Source of the DNA: a virus
Strand: one strand, 5' to 3'
Length of the DNA: 20,829 nt
IMG/VR virus record: IMGVR_UViG_3300028283_000188
Span: 1 to 20,829 of that record
The notes below the pieces were generated by a model. It saw only the letters and a list, made by a program, of their open reading frames with translations. It had not been told where the DNA came from and searched no databases. The translations under genes and the position numbers were made by a program. Of this stretch, positions 13,930 to 20,445 are shown piece after piece; the stretch's first letter is position 1, and every line of letters begins with the position of its first letter.

Positions 13930-15912
13930 TTATGAGAAAAGCACACAGCCAGGGTCACGCGGCGCCACGGTCAGGCCGCGGGCTGTGCAGTGGCCATCCT
14001 CAAACGACGAGCACCGCCCGCAGGTTCCGGCCGGAATGTCGTCGATCATGCGCAGCACCGCCGGAGGTAGGCCGGAATTCGCGGCGTCGATCTGTTCGGC
14101 GCGCGGCGATAGCTTTACCTCCTCCGGCATGATGAAGCTGGAAGTACCGTGGTTGCGCGACCAAGCAATATCACACAGCATGTTGGCGTAGCTGTAATGA
14201 GGATCAATGCCGACCTTTACCACCTTTCGGCGGAATTTCTTTTGCTCATCGTCCTTGATAACAACAAGAGCAGTCTTTGTGAAGTGTAACCACACCTCGT
14301 CACGCAGGATATTGACGCGCTTTGTTTGACCTTTGACTTTGATGTCTTGAGCTAGTCCGTTGGGATCAGGGAATAGGCATTGCTTGTTGATAAAGCGCGC
14401 CATAGACACCGACATGCACTTGAACTGGTCTAGCGTCACGGTATAGCGGTCTCTTGCCTCGTCAGCGCTCTTGCGCTCGGCTTTAGTCGGCTGTGCGTCG
14501 CCCCAGCGCAGCATTTCCTCGGCGATGTCAGAGTATCCAGCCAGAAATACCTTGCCACGATGGCGCTGTGAGAAGCGCTTTGCATCGTTGTAGTTGGGCA
14601 ATGTCTCAAGCACGCAAATATCAACGCCGTATTGAACCATCAAGTCATCGCAACGCGAGAACGGATCGGCGTCATAGATGCTTTCGACATGGATGATTGC
14701 TTGCCGTCCGTCACGAAGTCTTTCTTTCACTACCACACAGTTGAAAGCGCCCATTTGATCGATACCCATGACGGTGCCGCGCGCCTTGGCCTTCCAGACA
14801 ACGCCGGCTCGGGCTCCTTCGACCGCGCACGCCTCGAGGATTGCGAGCGTGATCGGGACTTGGCTCGGGTCCGTCCACGGCTTGCCGAGTTTGCGATTCC
14901 AGAAATTTTGAAGGTCTTGAGCACTCTGATAGCTCTCGATGATTTCACGGGCCGATACCGTCGGCGACAGGGTTTGTGGGAAGTGAAACGAGGGGTTTTT
15001 CGCTCCAGGATTTGACGCCACCCAACGCCCGGCTTGCGGATTCTCGATGTACGCTCGGCAGATCGGGCAGACGTATATGTAATCGTGAAGCGGTGCTGAT
15101 TGCCACTCGGACCCATCGTTGAATTGGATGCAGTCAGGGAAGCATTCGTCGAGAATGCACCCGTCGTCACAGTCGCAGTCTGAGTGAAACCGCCGCTGGT
15201 CTCCCTGCTTGTATAAGAAATCAATGTCAGCTCCCGGCCATTTAGCTGTTGAGCATGCGAAGAAAAACCTCAAATCACTGGCAGACATGCGCTCGCGAAT
15301 GCGTTCAATGTCATCCACGAGCATGCTTTGCACTTCGTCGGCAATCACCATGCCGAGCGGGAAGCTCTCCGTGAAGGCGCTGCCGCTGGTCCACAGGAAC
15401 AACACCTCGGACTTGCCGAGTTGCCGCGTCAGGATGTTGCCCTCGTTTCCGTTGTTGGCCTCGAGCAGCGCCCGGTGTGCCAGCGGCACGGTACGAACGG
15501 TGGGCATGAACCGGTTGGCCGACACGTAGCCGGCGAGATTTCGGTCAGGGTAGTAGACGCCGACCTTGACTGGGGTGTGCTTGAGCGCGACGTAGAGCTG
15601 GAGCAGGAAGGTCAGCACGGTTAGGCCGGTCTGTGCGCCCTTCATGATCGCCATGCTCTGGCCATAGCCGTCGGCCTTGTGCGTCGGGATCGCCTCATAG
15701 ATCGCCCGCAGCGCCGGCCGGTTGTCCAGGCGGAACGGCTGGCCATCAACCTCGAGCCCATGCTCGGCGAGCGTTTCCACCCACGCCAGGAACGACATAT
15801 CCGCCGGGATGCCCTCCGGGTCGATGCCATGCGAACGATTGACCGACGCGAAGATGCGGTGGAACCCAGCCGTAAGCTGCGAAGGGTATTCGCCAAGTTT
15901 AAGAGGCGTCAT
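13930..15912 (-). CDS. terL: Terminase large subunit (GpA-like)
   Basis: 660 aa from the ATG at 15912, overlapping the upstream stop as ATGA, with GGGGA as ribosome site. It has KGAQTGLT (91-98, the GpA-type Walker A variant), VIADE (189-193, Walker B), FFFACSTAKWPG (217-227, coupling region), CPIC (282-285, the zinc knuckle of GpA terminases), and GIDQMGAFNCVVV (383-395), the start of the RNase H-like nuclease with its first acidic residue. The protein cuts concatemers and pumps DNA into the procapsid. Two oddities: a Cys-rich insertion (C246, C248, C252, C257, C261), and a C-terminal CGRCSSF-GHC-DPGC cluster in the last ~30 residues that could bind metal. The gene follows a small-terminase candidate. 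Confidence 0.95.
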   Translation of the reverse strand: MTPLKLGEYPSQLTAGFHRIFASVNRSHGIDPEGIPADMSFLAWVETLAEHGLEVDGQPFRLDNRPALRAIYEAIPTHKADGYGQSMAIMKGAQTGLTVLTFLLQLYVALKHTPVKVGVYYPDRNLAGYVSANRFMPTVRTVPLAHRALLEANNGNEGNILTRQLGKSEVLFLWTSGSAFTESFPLGMVIADEVQSMLVDDIERIRERMSASDLRFFFACSTAKWPGADIDFLYKQGDQRRFHSDCDCDDGCILDECFPDCIQFNDGSEWQSAPLHDYIYVCPICRAYIENPQAGRWVASNPGAKNPSFHFPQTLSPTVSAREIIESYQSAQDLQNFWNRKLGKPWTDPSQVPITLAILEACAVEGARAGVVWKAKARGTVMGIDQMGAFNCVVVKERLRDGRQAIIHVESIYDADPFSRCDDLMVQYGVDICVLETLPNYNDAKRFSQRHRGKVFLAGYSDIAEEMLRWGDAQPTKAERKSADEARDRYTVTLDQFKCMSVSMARFINKQCLFPDPNGLAQDIKVKGQTKRVNILRDEVWLHFTKTALVVIKDDEQKKFRRKVVKVGIDPHYSYANMLCDIAWSRNHGTSSFIMPEEVKLSPRAEQIDAANSGLPPAVLRMIDDIPAGTCGRCSSFEDGHCTARGLTVAPRDPGCVLFS

Positions 15913-16613
15913 AATCCCCACTCGGCTTGCACTCGGCGGATACGATCCAAGATGCGTGTTGTTACCTCGAACGACTCCTTTTCGATTTCCTCAATAATGA
16001 TCGTAAAAAGCATGTTGATGTTGCCCTGGACCGCATACTTTTCTTGCATGTCGATCATTTTAAGCGTCATCTTGGCAAGCTGGTCAACAACTTGCAACAG
16101 CATTTTCGGATTACGGATTTTCCCGCTGCCGTCTTGAGTATGGCAGTATTCAATCATCGACTGGTTCAGGTCGATGGCTTGTTGGATTTTCTCCATCAGC
16201 GGAATACCGAAGCCGACTACCTGGACACGCCGCGGGGCCGGCTCCAGTAGCACGATTTCCTGCAGTACCGCCTCGACCGCTTCCAGGCCCGGCGGCTCGG
16301 GCTCGGGTGGGGCCGGCTCAGGATCAGGTTCCACCACCGGCCATGACGACACAGGGTGCTGCACTTCCGCCAGGACGAATGGCGGCGGTGGCGGCGGCTT
16401 GCGGTCTACCTCATCCCGAAAGAATGGAACAGTCCCGCCCTTACGCGCGTCCTCAATCTTCTTCGCGATGCGGTAGCCAGTCGAAAAGGTAATGCCGCGA
16501 GGCACCCATGATTCGACAAACGACCGTCTCTCGAAGACTCCAAGCTCTTCCATCTTCGCCGTGTACTCGGCAACGAACTGCATCTTGAGACTGTGTTTTT
16601 CGGACTTGCTCAC
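15909..16613 (-). CDS. Putative terminase small subunit
   Basis: 234 aa from a GTG at 16613 that overlaps the upstream stop as GTGA, with GGAGG 11 nt upstream. Residues ~10-55 contain an HTH-like region (FVAEYTAKMEELGVFERRSF, then GITFSTGYRIAKKI), which would bind DNA. A long Pro/Glu-rich linker follows, including six consecutive prolines. The C-terminal ~100 residues are helical (PLMEKIQQAIDLNQSMIEYC, QVVDQLAKMTLKMIDMQ), as expected for an oligomerising part. Direct overlap with terL and this HTH-linker-helix plan fit a small terminase. No specific family signature was recognised. Confidence 0.65.
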   Translation of the reverse strand: MSKSEKHSLKMQFVAEYTAKMEELGVFERRSFVESWVPRGITFSTGYRIAKKIEDARKGGTVPFFRDEVDRKPPPPPPFVLAEVQHPVSSWPVVEPDPEPAPPEPEPPGLEAVEAVLQEIVLLEPAPRRVQVVGFGIPLMEKIQQAIDLNQSMIEYCHTQDGSGKIRNPKMLLQVVDQLAKMTLKMIDMQEKYAVQGNINMLFTIIIEEIEKESFEVTTRILDRIRRVQAEWGL

Positions 16614-17140
16614 AGTGCTCCGCCCTCCCGCAGTGCTCCGATGAACGATTTCACGTCAGGAGACCATGCTCCGTAGCGCCGGACCACGGACGAAAACTCT
16701 TCGATGTCATGTCCGACCAAGCCCCATATTGGGCGTCCGTCTTCATCGAATTTCGGCTCACCTTCCTTGTCGGCCTTTTGGATGCAATGGGCCAACTCGT
16801 GATAGATCAGCACTTCGCGCGAGCGCAGGTCACTGGCAGTCCACCAGATGCTATCGATCAGGATCATGAAGTCCGGCAGGCCGTCGAACATGGACGCCAG
16901 CAGCCACGCCCCAAGCGCCGCCGTGCCGCCCTGGAAGCGCGGCAGCATAGCCTCTCCGATGATGGTCCGGTTCCCGCGAGTCTTACTCTCGGCCCGCATC
17001 AGGTAGACGATCCGGGCATTCCCTTCCTTCAGGTGCGTGAACTCGGGTAGGGTTTCGATCAGTCGGACGCCGATGTCTTGCGGCTCGGACGCGGGAGCGA
17101 ATAGGTTGCGCGGATCGATGTCTTCGGCTTCGTCGCTCAT
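16610..17140 (-). CDS. Putative phage metallopeptidase (HExxH)
   Basis: 176 aa from the ATG at 17140, overlapping the preceding stop as ATGA. Residues 114-118 are HELAH, a zinc-metallopeptidase HExxH, in the context VLIYHELAHCIQ. A later GHDIEEFSSVVRRYGAW segment (143-159) supplies a further His and acidic residues. The IWGLVGHD...F..VV.RYG pattern matches the small putative phage metallopeptidase family often found beside terminase genes. The substrate is unknown. It also has RNLFAP (11-16), which only loosely resembles a clamp-binding peptide. Confidence 0.8.
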   Translation of the reverse strand: MSDEAEDIDPRNLFAPASEPQDIGVRLIETLPEFTHLKEGNARIVYLMRAESKTRGNRTIIGEAMLPRFQGGTAALGAWLLASMFDGLPDFMILIDSIWWTASDLRSREVLIYHELAHCIQKADKEGEPKFDEDGRPIWGLVGHDIEEFSSVVRRYGAWSPDVKSFIGALREGGAL

Positions 17141-17274
17141 GGCACCCACCGCAGCGATAGGTGGCTGATGAACCAACAGGCCGACCACGCTACCGCATAG
17201 AGTGCTGCCAGGAAGGTGGAGACGATCGCAATGGCGGTCGCGATCAGCGTTCGATCGATGTTTTTGTCGGTCAT
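17137..17274 (-). CDS. Small single-span membrane peptide
   Basis: 45 aa from the ATG at 17274, with its stop overlapping the next start as ATGA. Residues ~9-35 (TLIATAIAIVSTFLAALYAV, then WSACWF) are strongly hydrophobic and form one or a tightly packed transmembrane segment, with a charged N-terminus (MTDKNIDR). Function unknown. It follows the previous gene by 2 nt, and its start is next to a 9-bp inverted repeat (17276-17309). Confidence 0.65.
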   Translation of the reverse strand: MTDKNIDRTLIATAIAIVSTFLAALYAVAWSACWFISHLSLRWVP

Positions 17275-17275
17275 G

Positions 17276-17309
17276 GTTATGCCCGGTAATTAGAGTTATA
17301 GGGCATAAC
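17276..17309. repeat. 9-bp perfect inverted repeat at a gene junction
   Basis: GTTATGCCC (17276-17284) and GGGCATAAC (17301-17309) flank a 16-nt loop. The element covers the end of the 85-aa gene and lies just before the ATG at 17274. No T-run follows, so it is not a typical terminator. It could fold in mRNA and affect initiation of the membrane-peptide gene. Confidence 0.5.
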
Positions 17310-17534
17310 AGCCGGACCGGTCACTTCCGATAAGTGATGGTTATCGGAACCTTCCAGGTGTCGGACGGTTCGCTTCATGGACGCCATCGCCTTCCGCATC
17401 GGCTCCAGCTCGGCATTGAGCGTGCTCGCCAGCCGGATGGCCAGCAGCAGTTCTGCCTTCAGGTCCAGAATTTCGGCATCGAGCGCCGCAATCCGCTGCC
17501 GGTGTGCGCCTGCCATGGCTGCGAGCGCGCTCAT
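17277..17534 (-). CDS. Small coiled-coil protein
   Basis: 85 aa from the ATG at 17534, overlapping the preceding stop as ATGA. Residues ~8-60 form a long heptad-rich helix (AHRQRIAALDAEILDLKAEL, LLAIRLASTLNAELEPMRKA), with a basic stretch (MKRTVRHLEG) after it. The C-terminal ~30 residues are polar and are encoded by DNA holding two strong inverted repeats. No family recognised. It resembles many small phage coiled-coil proteins of the early region. Confidence 0.65.
   Translation of the reverse strand: MSALAAMAGAHRQRIAALDAEILDLKAELLLAIRLASTLNAELEPMRKAMASMKRTVRHLEGSDNHHLSEVTGPAVMPYNSNYRA
17325..17349. repeat. 9-bp perfect inverted repeat inside the 85-aa gene
   Basis: TTCCGATAA (17325-17333) and TTATCGGAA (17341-17349) are exact inverse copies around a 7-nt loop. 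They lie within the coding region (SDNHHLSE part). The stem is strong for a coding sequence, and it stands 15 nt from another 9-bp inverted repeat, so the two could form tandem hairpins in the leftward transcript. Confidence 0.5.
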
Positions 17535-17872
17535 GACTGCACCACCTTGGGCTGGTCCAGGCGAATGCCCACCACGGTAGCGGTCCATAGATCGGATTCA
17601 GCACTAAAGGAATGGTCCAGCGCCAGCGGAACCACGGCCGCCTGCCCGAGCGCGAGCGCGGTGGTGGCAGCTTCCCCGAGCTGCATCGCCACGGCAATGT
17701 GCGGAGCCAGGGCGGTCAGGTCCGCCTGGATGCCGCGGATTTCGTCCTCATAGTCGCTGGCGATCTTGCGCAGCGCTGCATTTTCGCGTTCGAGCTTCGC
17801 AATCCGGCCCTCGACCAAATTACGCCCGTCCTGCCCGATCAACTGACCCATGCCTACTACCCTTTCCATCAT
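17531..17872 (-). CDS. Small hypothetical protein with N-terminal coiled coil
   Basis: 113 aa from the ATG at 17872, which overlaps a preceding stop as ATGA and has GGGGG upstream; ATGs at 17869 and 17851 are in frame. Residues ~22-55 form a coiled coil (GRIAKLERENAALRKIASDY, EDEIRGIQADL). The rest is an Ala/Leu-rich region (AMQLGEAATTALALGQAAVV) ending in a strand-rich stretch (WTATVVGIRL). No family recognised. It is part of the overlapped chain upstream of the terminase genes. Confidence 0.65.
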   Translation of the reverse strand: MMERVVGMGQLIGQDGRNLVEGRIAKLERENAALRKIASDYEDEIRGIQADLTALAPHIAVAMQLGEAATTALALGQAAVVPLALDHSFSAESDLWTATVVGIRLDQPKVVQS

Positions 17873-17967
17873 GACCCCCAGCCTTGCAGGGCTTCTATCG
17901 CGGATTTCGCCTTGGCCCGGTACTGGTCCGGGAACGTGTCCTTGGTCAGAACGGATTCTGACAGCAT
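17869..17967 (-). CDS. Very small hypothetical protein (32 aa)
   Basis: 32 aa from the ATG at 17967 (MLSESVLTKDTFPDQYRAKA, ending ALQGWGS). Its stop overlaps the next ATG as ATGA, the junction used throughout this operon. Otherwise this would be an unexplained gap between genes. The ribosome site is weak (GTGG), while an AAGG lies better placed for a non-ATG start nine bases upstream. Function unknown. Confidence 0.4.
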   Translation of the reverse strand: MLSESVLTKDTFPDQYRAKAKSAIEALQGWGS

Positions 17968-17985
17968 GTCAAACCACAGGTCGCC

Positions 17986-18084
17986 TTAGACCGGGTGTTC
18001 TGACCGGTAGATGGCACGAGCCACGGTGTCGAGTTGCGCCAAGGTCAGTCCGTGGTTCATCAGCCAATGGCTGTGATCGATCAC
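17986..18084 (-). CDS. Very small hypothetical protein (32 aa)
   Basis: 32 aa from a GTG at 18084 that overlaps the upstream zinc-ribbon stop as GTGA, with AGG upstream. The sequence (IDHSHWLMNHGLTLAQLDTV, then ARAIYRSEHPV) is a plausible helical peptide. A longer frame through the same stop, starting at 18345, lies over the zinc-ribbon gene and is rejected. Function unknown. Confidence 0.5.
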   Translation of the reverse strand: MIDHSHWLMNHGLTLAQLDTVARAIYRSEHPV

Positions 18085-18389
18085 GGTTGCACCTGCGCAG
18101 AAATCGGCAGGCCGTTGAACAACACAACGATTTGAGACGGATTGAACGGGTCCGGGCCGCACTCGAATGGTGACCGGCTGCCCTTGCGCTGGCCCTCGCG
18201 CCGAATGCCGCAGCCGCAGATAGCCTCTACCGGTGCGCCTGGAATGGTAGTGAGATTGCACCCCATGCACCGATATGCCTGCCCGTCGGCGCGCTGCAGA
18301 ATCCGGCTCCGGCACCAACGGCAGCAGTGATCGGTGATGGTCCAATATTCGGTCAGGTCGACCGGCCGCGGAAACTTTCCTGCGCTCAT
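18081..18389 (-). CDS. Small zinc-ribbon protein
   Basis: 102 aa from the ATG at 18389, overlapping the preceding stop as ATGA. It has CCRWC (22-26), CMGC (41-44), CGCG (58-61) and FEC (75-77), so at least two Cys pairs form a zinc ribbon and a third pair may bind another ion. The C-terminus (FNPSQIVVLFNGLPISAQVQ) is strand-rich. Such ribbons bind nucleic acid or serve as structural adaptors. No named family. It sits directly after another Cys-rich gene. Confidence 0.75.
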   Translation of the reverse strand: MSAGKFPRPVDLTEYWTITDHCCRWCRSRILQRADGQAYRCMGCNLTTIPGAPVEAICGCGIRREGQRKGSRSPFECGPDPFNPSQIVVLFNGLPISAQVQP

Positions 18390-18964
18390 AGCCGTAGCTC
18401 CAACTGCCTGGAAATCTGAACCTGCTTACCGTTCCAAGAGCCGACCACGAAGCCAGCCACAGACTCGTATGGCACCCTGCCGAAACCGATCGCGCCGTCG
18501 GCTTGTCTGGCGAGCGACACCATGGCCTCGATCGGGTCCACCACGTCGTGGACCACCTCGACGCGGTGGCCGGTAGCCGTGATCACCGATATGGCTTCAG
18601 CGTGCAGTGCAATGCGGGGCCGGGTGCCCTTCCGGTTCCGGCCAAGCCGGAATTCGCGGGTGCGGTTGTAGCAGCTCACGCAGAGATGTCCGTGGATAAT
18701 GCGGCTAGACAGGCGCAGGCACCGCGGGCAGACCTTACGCCACTCATCCCGCACCACCTGTCGAGCGCTGGCGGCTGTGTCTAGTACTACAACAGCAGTC
18801 CCGGCAGCATTAGCCGCGCCTATGGCGCAAGTCCGACAGTGGAATCGATTACTCCACGGCTGCCGAGTCTGCGCATTTTCCATACGATGGAACTTCGAGC
18901 ACGCCGCTGTTGTCAGCGACATTGCATATTTATCACACCGGAACAGGTCGAGCTGCTGTGTCAT
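18386..18964 (-). CDS. Zinc-binding protein with N-terminal clamp-binding motif
   Basis: 192 aa from the ATG at 18964; a TTG at 18997 is in frame but lies inside a tandem repeat and is rejected. It begins MTQQLDLF, where QLDLF (4-8) is the consensus beta-clamp-binding pentapeptide. Cys/His pairs follow: CSKFH and FHCRTC, which may form one zinc site, and CPRC with CVSC (about residues 78-98), which form a second ribbon. A basic stretch (RLGRNRKGTRPR) and a mixed alpha/beta domain (AISVITATGHRVEVVHDVVD) follow. Zinc ribbons plus basic residues suggest nucleic-acid binding, recruited by the phage or host clamp. Enzymatic role unknown. Confidence 0.72.
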   Translation of the reverse strand: MTQQLDLFRCDKYAMSLTTAACSKFHRMENAQTRQPWSNRFHCRTCAIGAANAAGTAVVVLDTAASARQVVRDEWRKVCPRCLRLSSRIIHGHLCVSCYNRTREFRLGRNRKGTRPRIALHAEAISVITATGHRVEVVHDVVDPIEAMVSLARQADGAIGFGRVPYESVAGFVVGSWNGKQVQISRQLELRL

Positions 18965-18976
18965 CTGACAAAAAAC

Positions 18977-19020
18977 CGTTCTCAGTGCCGTTCTCAATCG
19001 TTCTCAGTGCCGTTCTCATG
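18977..19020. repeat. 22-bp tandem repeat, two copies (four CGTTCTCA units)
   Basis: Copies at 18977-18998 and 18999-19020 differ at the last two bases only. Each holds two CGTTCTCA units 12 bp apart, giving four units at spacings of 12, 10 and 12 bp. An inverted TATGAGAATC lies just beyond (19031-19040). The repeats sit in the only ~100-bp gap of this part, upstream of the leftward gene at 18964. They could be operator sites or iterons; no clear promoter hexamers could be fixed. Confidence 0.7.
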
Positions 19021-19065
19021 ACGTAAAAATTATGAGAATCAGGCAGCGTGGTACCCTAATACCGC

Positions 19066-19533
19066 TCAAGCGTAGCCTGCGCCATCGATCACCAGATGCA
19101 GGATGGCCAGCGCGTCCGCCTCGTTGTCGTCGCCCGGCCGGTGCCCTTTGGCTTCCATGGCCGCGATCATGGCCGGTTTGCCGGCGTTGCCCTTGCCGGT
19201 GGCGTGTTTCTTGATGGTGCCCACCGGAACACCGGAGTAGGGAACCTTCTTCGTCTCGCACCACGCCGTCAGGCTTGCCAGGAAGCCTCCGTAGGCGTGT
19301 GCGGCATCTACCCCGGCATGGCGGCGCACTTCCTCGAAACGCAGCTCCATGATGCCCCCCGCGAGCAGGAACACCTCATCGAGCCAGCGGGTGAATCGCA
19401 GGTAGCGCATGCCGCCACCCTCGAACCGGGCTGGCCTGAATTCGAGGGTGCCGGACGTGATCCTGCCTTCCGTCGAGATCATGGCGAACCCGGTCTTGGT
19501 GCCCAGGTCCAAGGCCATCACACGGGCGGTCAT
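19066..19533 (-). CDS. ruvC: RuvC-like Holliday-junction resolvase
   Basis: 155 aa from the ATG at 19533, overlapping the preceding stop as ATGA; an in-frame upstream start lacks support. It has MALDLGTKTGFA (6-17) with the first catalytic Asp (D9), ELRFEEV (63-69) with the second acidic residue, VPVGTIKKHATGKGNAGKPA (102-121), and DDNEADALAI (135-144) with the last Asp residues. This order is the RuvC-type RNase H fold. Length is near the usual ~170. The role would be resolving four-way or branched DNA before packaging. It lies in the gene order leading to the terminase genes, which fits trimming of replication intermediates. Confidence 0.92.
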   Translation of the reverse strand: MTARVMALDLGTKTGFAMISTEGRITSGTLEFRPARFEGGGMRYLRFTRWLDEVFLLAGGIMELRFEEVRRHAGVDAAHAYGGFLASLTAWCETKKVPYSGVPVGTIKKHATGKGNAGKPAMIAAMEAKGHRPGDDNEADALAILHLVIDGAGYA

Positions 19534-19640
19534 GAGAACATCAGATAGATCAAGGCACTGACCATCATGGCTGCGATCAAAGCGCAAATGGCGCCCACCA
19601 CCCATTGCTCACGATGGGTCAGGACCGGTTGAATATCCAT
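19530..19640 (-). CDS. Small single-span membrane peptide (36 aa)
   Basis: 36 aa from the ATG at 19640, which shares a base with the upstream stop (TGATG); its own stop overlaps the ruvC start as ATGA. Residues ~13-35 (WVVGAICALIAAMMVSALIY) form a transmembrane helix after a short polar N-terminus (MDIQPVLTHREQ). Both junctions match the pattern of the operon, which supports translation. Function unknown. Confidence 0.65.
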   Translation of the reverse strand: MDIQPVLTHREQWVVGAICALIAAMMVSALIYLMFS

Positions 19641-19828
19641 CAATGCACCATTTGGTTTGGCCGCGGCAGCAGCGCCGCAAGGTTTGACAGCGCAACGGCA
19701 TGAGCTTCAGCCAGTTGTTCAACCAGCGTTTCCAAACGTCTCACGTCCTCGATGGCTGCGATCATCTCGATCGGATCGACGATCGAATGCTCAAACATCG
19801 ACTTCAACCGACGCGATGGTTTGATCAT
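19640..19828 (-). CDS. Small hypothetical helical protein
   Basis: 62 aa from the ATG at 19828, overlapping the preceding stop as ATGA; an in-frame GTG at 19840 is the alternative. It has a basic N-terminus (MIKPSRRLKSMFEHS) and a heptad-like helix (IEDVRRLETLVEQLAEAHAV). No family recognised. Its length and coiled coil resemble other small early phage proteins. Confidence 0.6.
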   Translation of the reverse strand: MIKPSRRLKSMFEHSIVDPIEMIAAIEDVRRLETLVEQLAEAHAVALSNLAALLPRPNQMVH

Positions 19829-20145
19829 GAGAACCACCACATCAGAATGCCGCCAACCACGACGCCGAGAAGTCCGAGTGACATTCCGCCGAGCCAGATC
19901 ATTTCGATCCAGGTCAGTGGACTGTTGTTCAACGTCTCATATGAGAATTCATCATCGTCTAACATTTGCCACCATTCTTTCTCATGTCGATCTTTTGTCG
20001 ATCCGTCATCGGGAATTGCAACGCCGCGAAGCCAGAGCCAACCATCACCATGGTCGGCTGAACCTGTGTCTCGATCTGTCGCGCGAATTCTCCGCCGATG
20101 CGGGTGCAGATCGTTTGAGCCAGCCGATTCATCATTCCAGGTCAT
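19825..20145 (-). CDS. Small C-terminal membrane protein (start uncertain)
   Basis: 106 aa from the ATG at 20145. The C-terminal ~46 residues (from MLDDDEF, ATG at 19965) look genuine and contain a transmembrane helix (WLGGMSLGLLGVVVGGILMW). The first ~60 residues are His/Arg/Asp-rich and have a lower third-position GC than neighbours. A competing frame over the same DNA (19959-20132) fits codon use better. So either this is one 106-aa protein, or the real gene is 19825-19965, preceded by a separate 57-aa gene. The ATGA overlap at its end supports the C-terminal part only. Confidence 0.5.
   Translation of the reverse strand: MTWNDESAGSNDLHPHRRRIRATDRDTGSADHGDGWLWLRGVAIPDDGSTKDRHEKEWWQMLDDDEFSYETLNNSPLTWIEMIWLGGMSLGLLGVVVGGILMWWFS
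19959..20132 (-). CDS. Alternative small gene (57 aa) overlapping the frame above
   Basis: The ATG at 20132 shares a base with the upstream stop (TGATG). The frame (MNRLAQTICTRIGGEFARQI, ETQVQPTMVMVGSGFAALQF, ending KNGGKC) ends 7 nt after the ATG at 19965 of the membrane part. By my count third-position GC is about two thirds, against under one half for the competing frame. The overlapped junctions match the operon habit. I cannot decide between the two readings without homologues. Confidence 0.4.
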   Translation of the reverse strand: MNRLAQTICTRIGGEFARQIETQVQPTMVMVGSGFAALQFPMTDRQKIDMRKNGGKC

Positions 20146-20278
20146 TTCCACACGGCTCACAGCCGGCGTCCTGGACGATCACGGGATGCACAGGCAGGCC
20201 CGACAGTGCCATGTGCAAGCCGCCCGCCACCGCCAGGGCGGCATAGGCGGACATGACGATCAGCAGCACGGTCTTCAT
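20132..20278 (-). CDS. Small secreted or membrane peptide with CxxC
   Basis: 48 aa from the ATG at 20278, overlapping the preceding stop as ATGA. Residues 1-27 look like a signal peptide or membrane anchor (MKTVLLIVMSAYAALAVAGG). The short remainder ends in AGCEPCGNDLE, with a CxxC. It could be exported and disulfide-bonded, or metal-binding at the membrane. Function unknown. Part of the small-gene run after operator pair 3. Confidence 0.6.
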   Translation of the reverse strand: MKTVLLIVMSAYAALAVAGGLHMALSGLPVHPVIVQDAGCEPCGNDLE

Positions 20279-20445
20279 GCCTTAGCACCGATGCAGGCCC
20301 GGCATTCGATGTGCTGGCACTTTTCGACGGCCCGTCCGACTGAGATACCGCAGGCCGGTGGTGTGACCGGGCAGAGGTAGTTTTCCGACGGCATACTGTG
20401 CGCCGCCTTAGCCGGCCGCGGCTCAATCATCCATCCACCCGTCAT
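20275..20445 (-). CDS. Small Cys-rich hypothetical protein
   Basis: 56 aa from the ATG at 20445, overlapping the preceding stop as ATGA. Cys residues in CPVTPPAC and CQHIECRAC suggest a small metal-binding fold. The N-terminus (MTGGWMIEPRPAKAAHSM) is disordered-looking. No family recognised. A longer in-frame start (20517) would lie inside the upstream gene. Confidence 0.6.
   Translation of the reverse strand: MTGGWMIEPRPAKAAHSMPSENYLCPVTPPACGISVGRAVEKCQHIECRACIGAKA

Noticed and set aside
18386-18997. TTG start at 18997 for the zinc protein
   Set aside because: It lies within the 22-bp tandem repeat and would add eleven residues made of repeat sequence. The ATG at 18964 gives a natural MTQQLDLF start.
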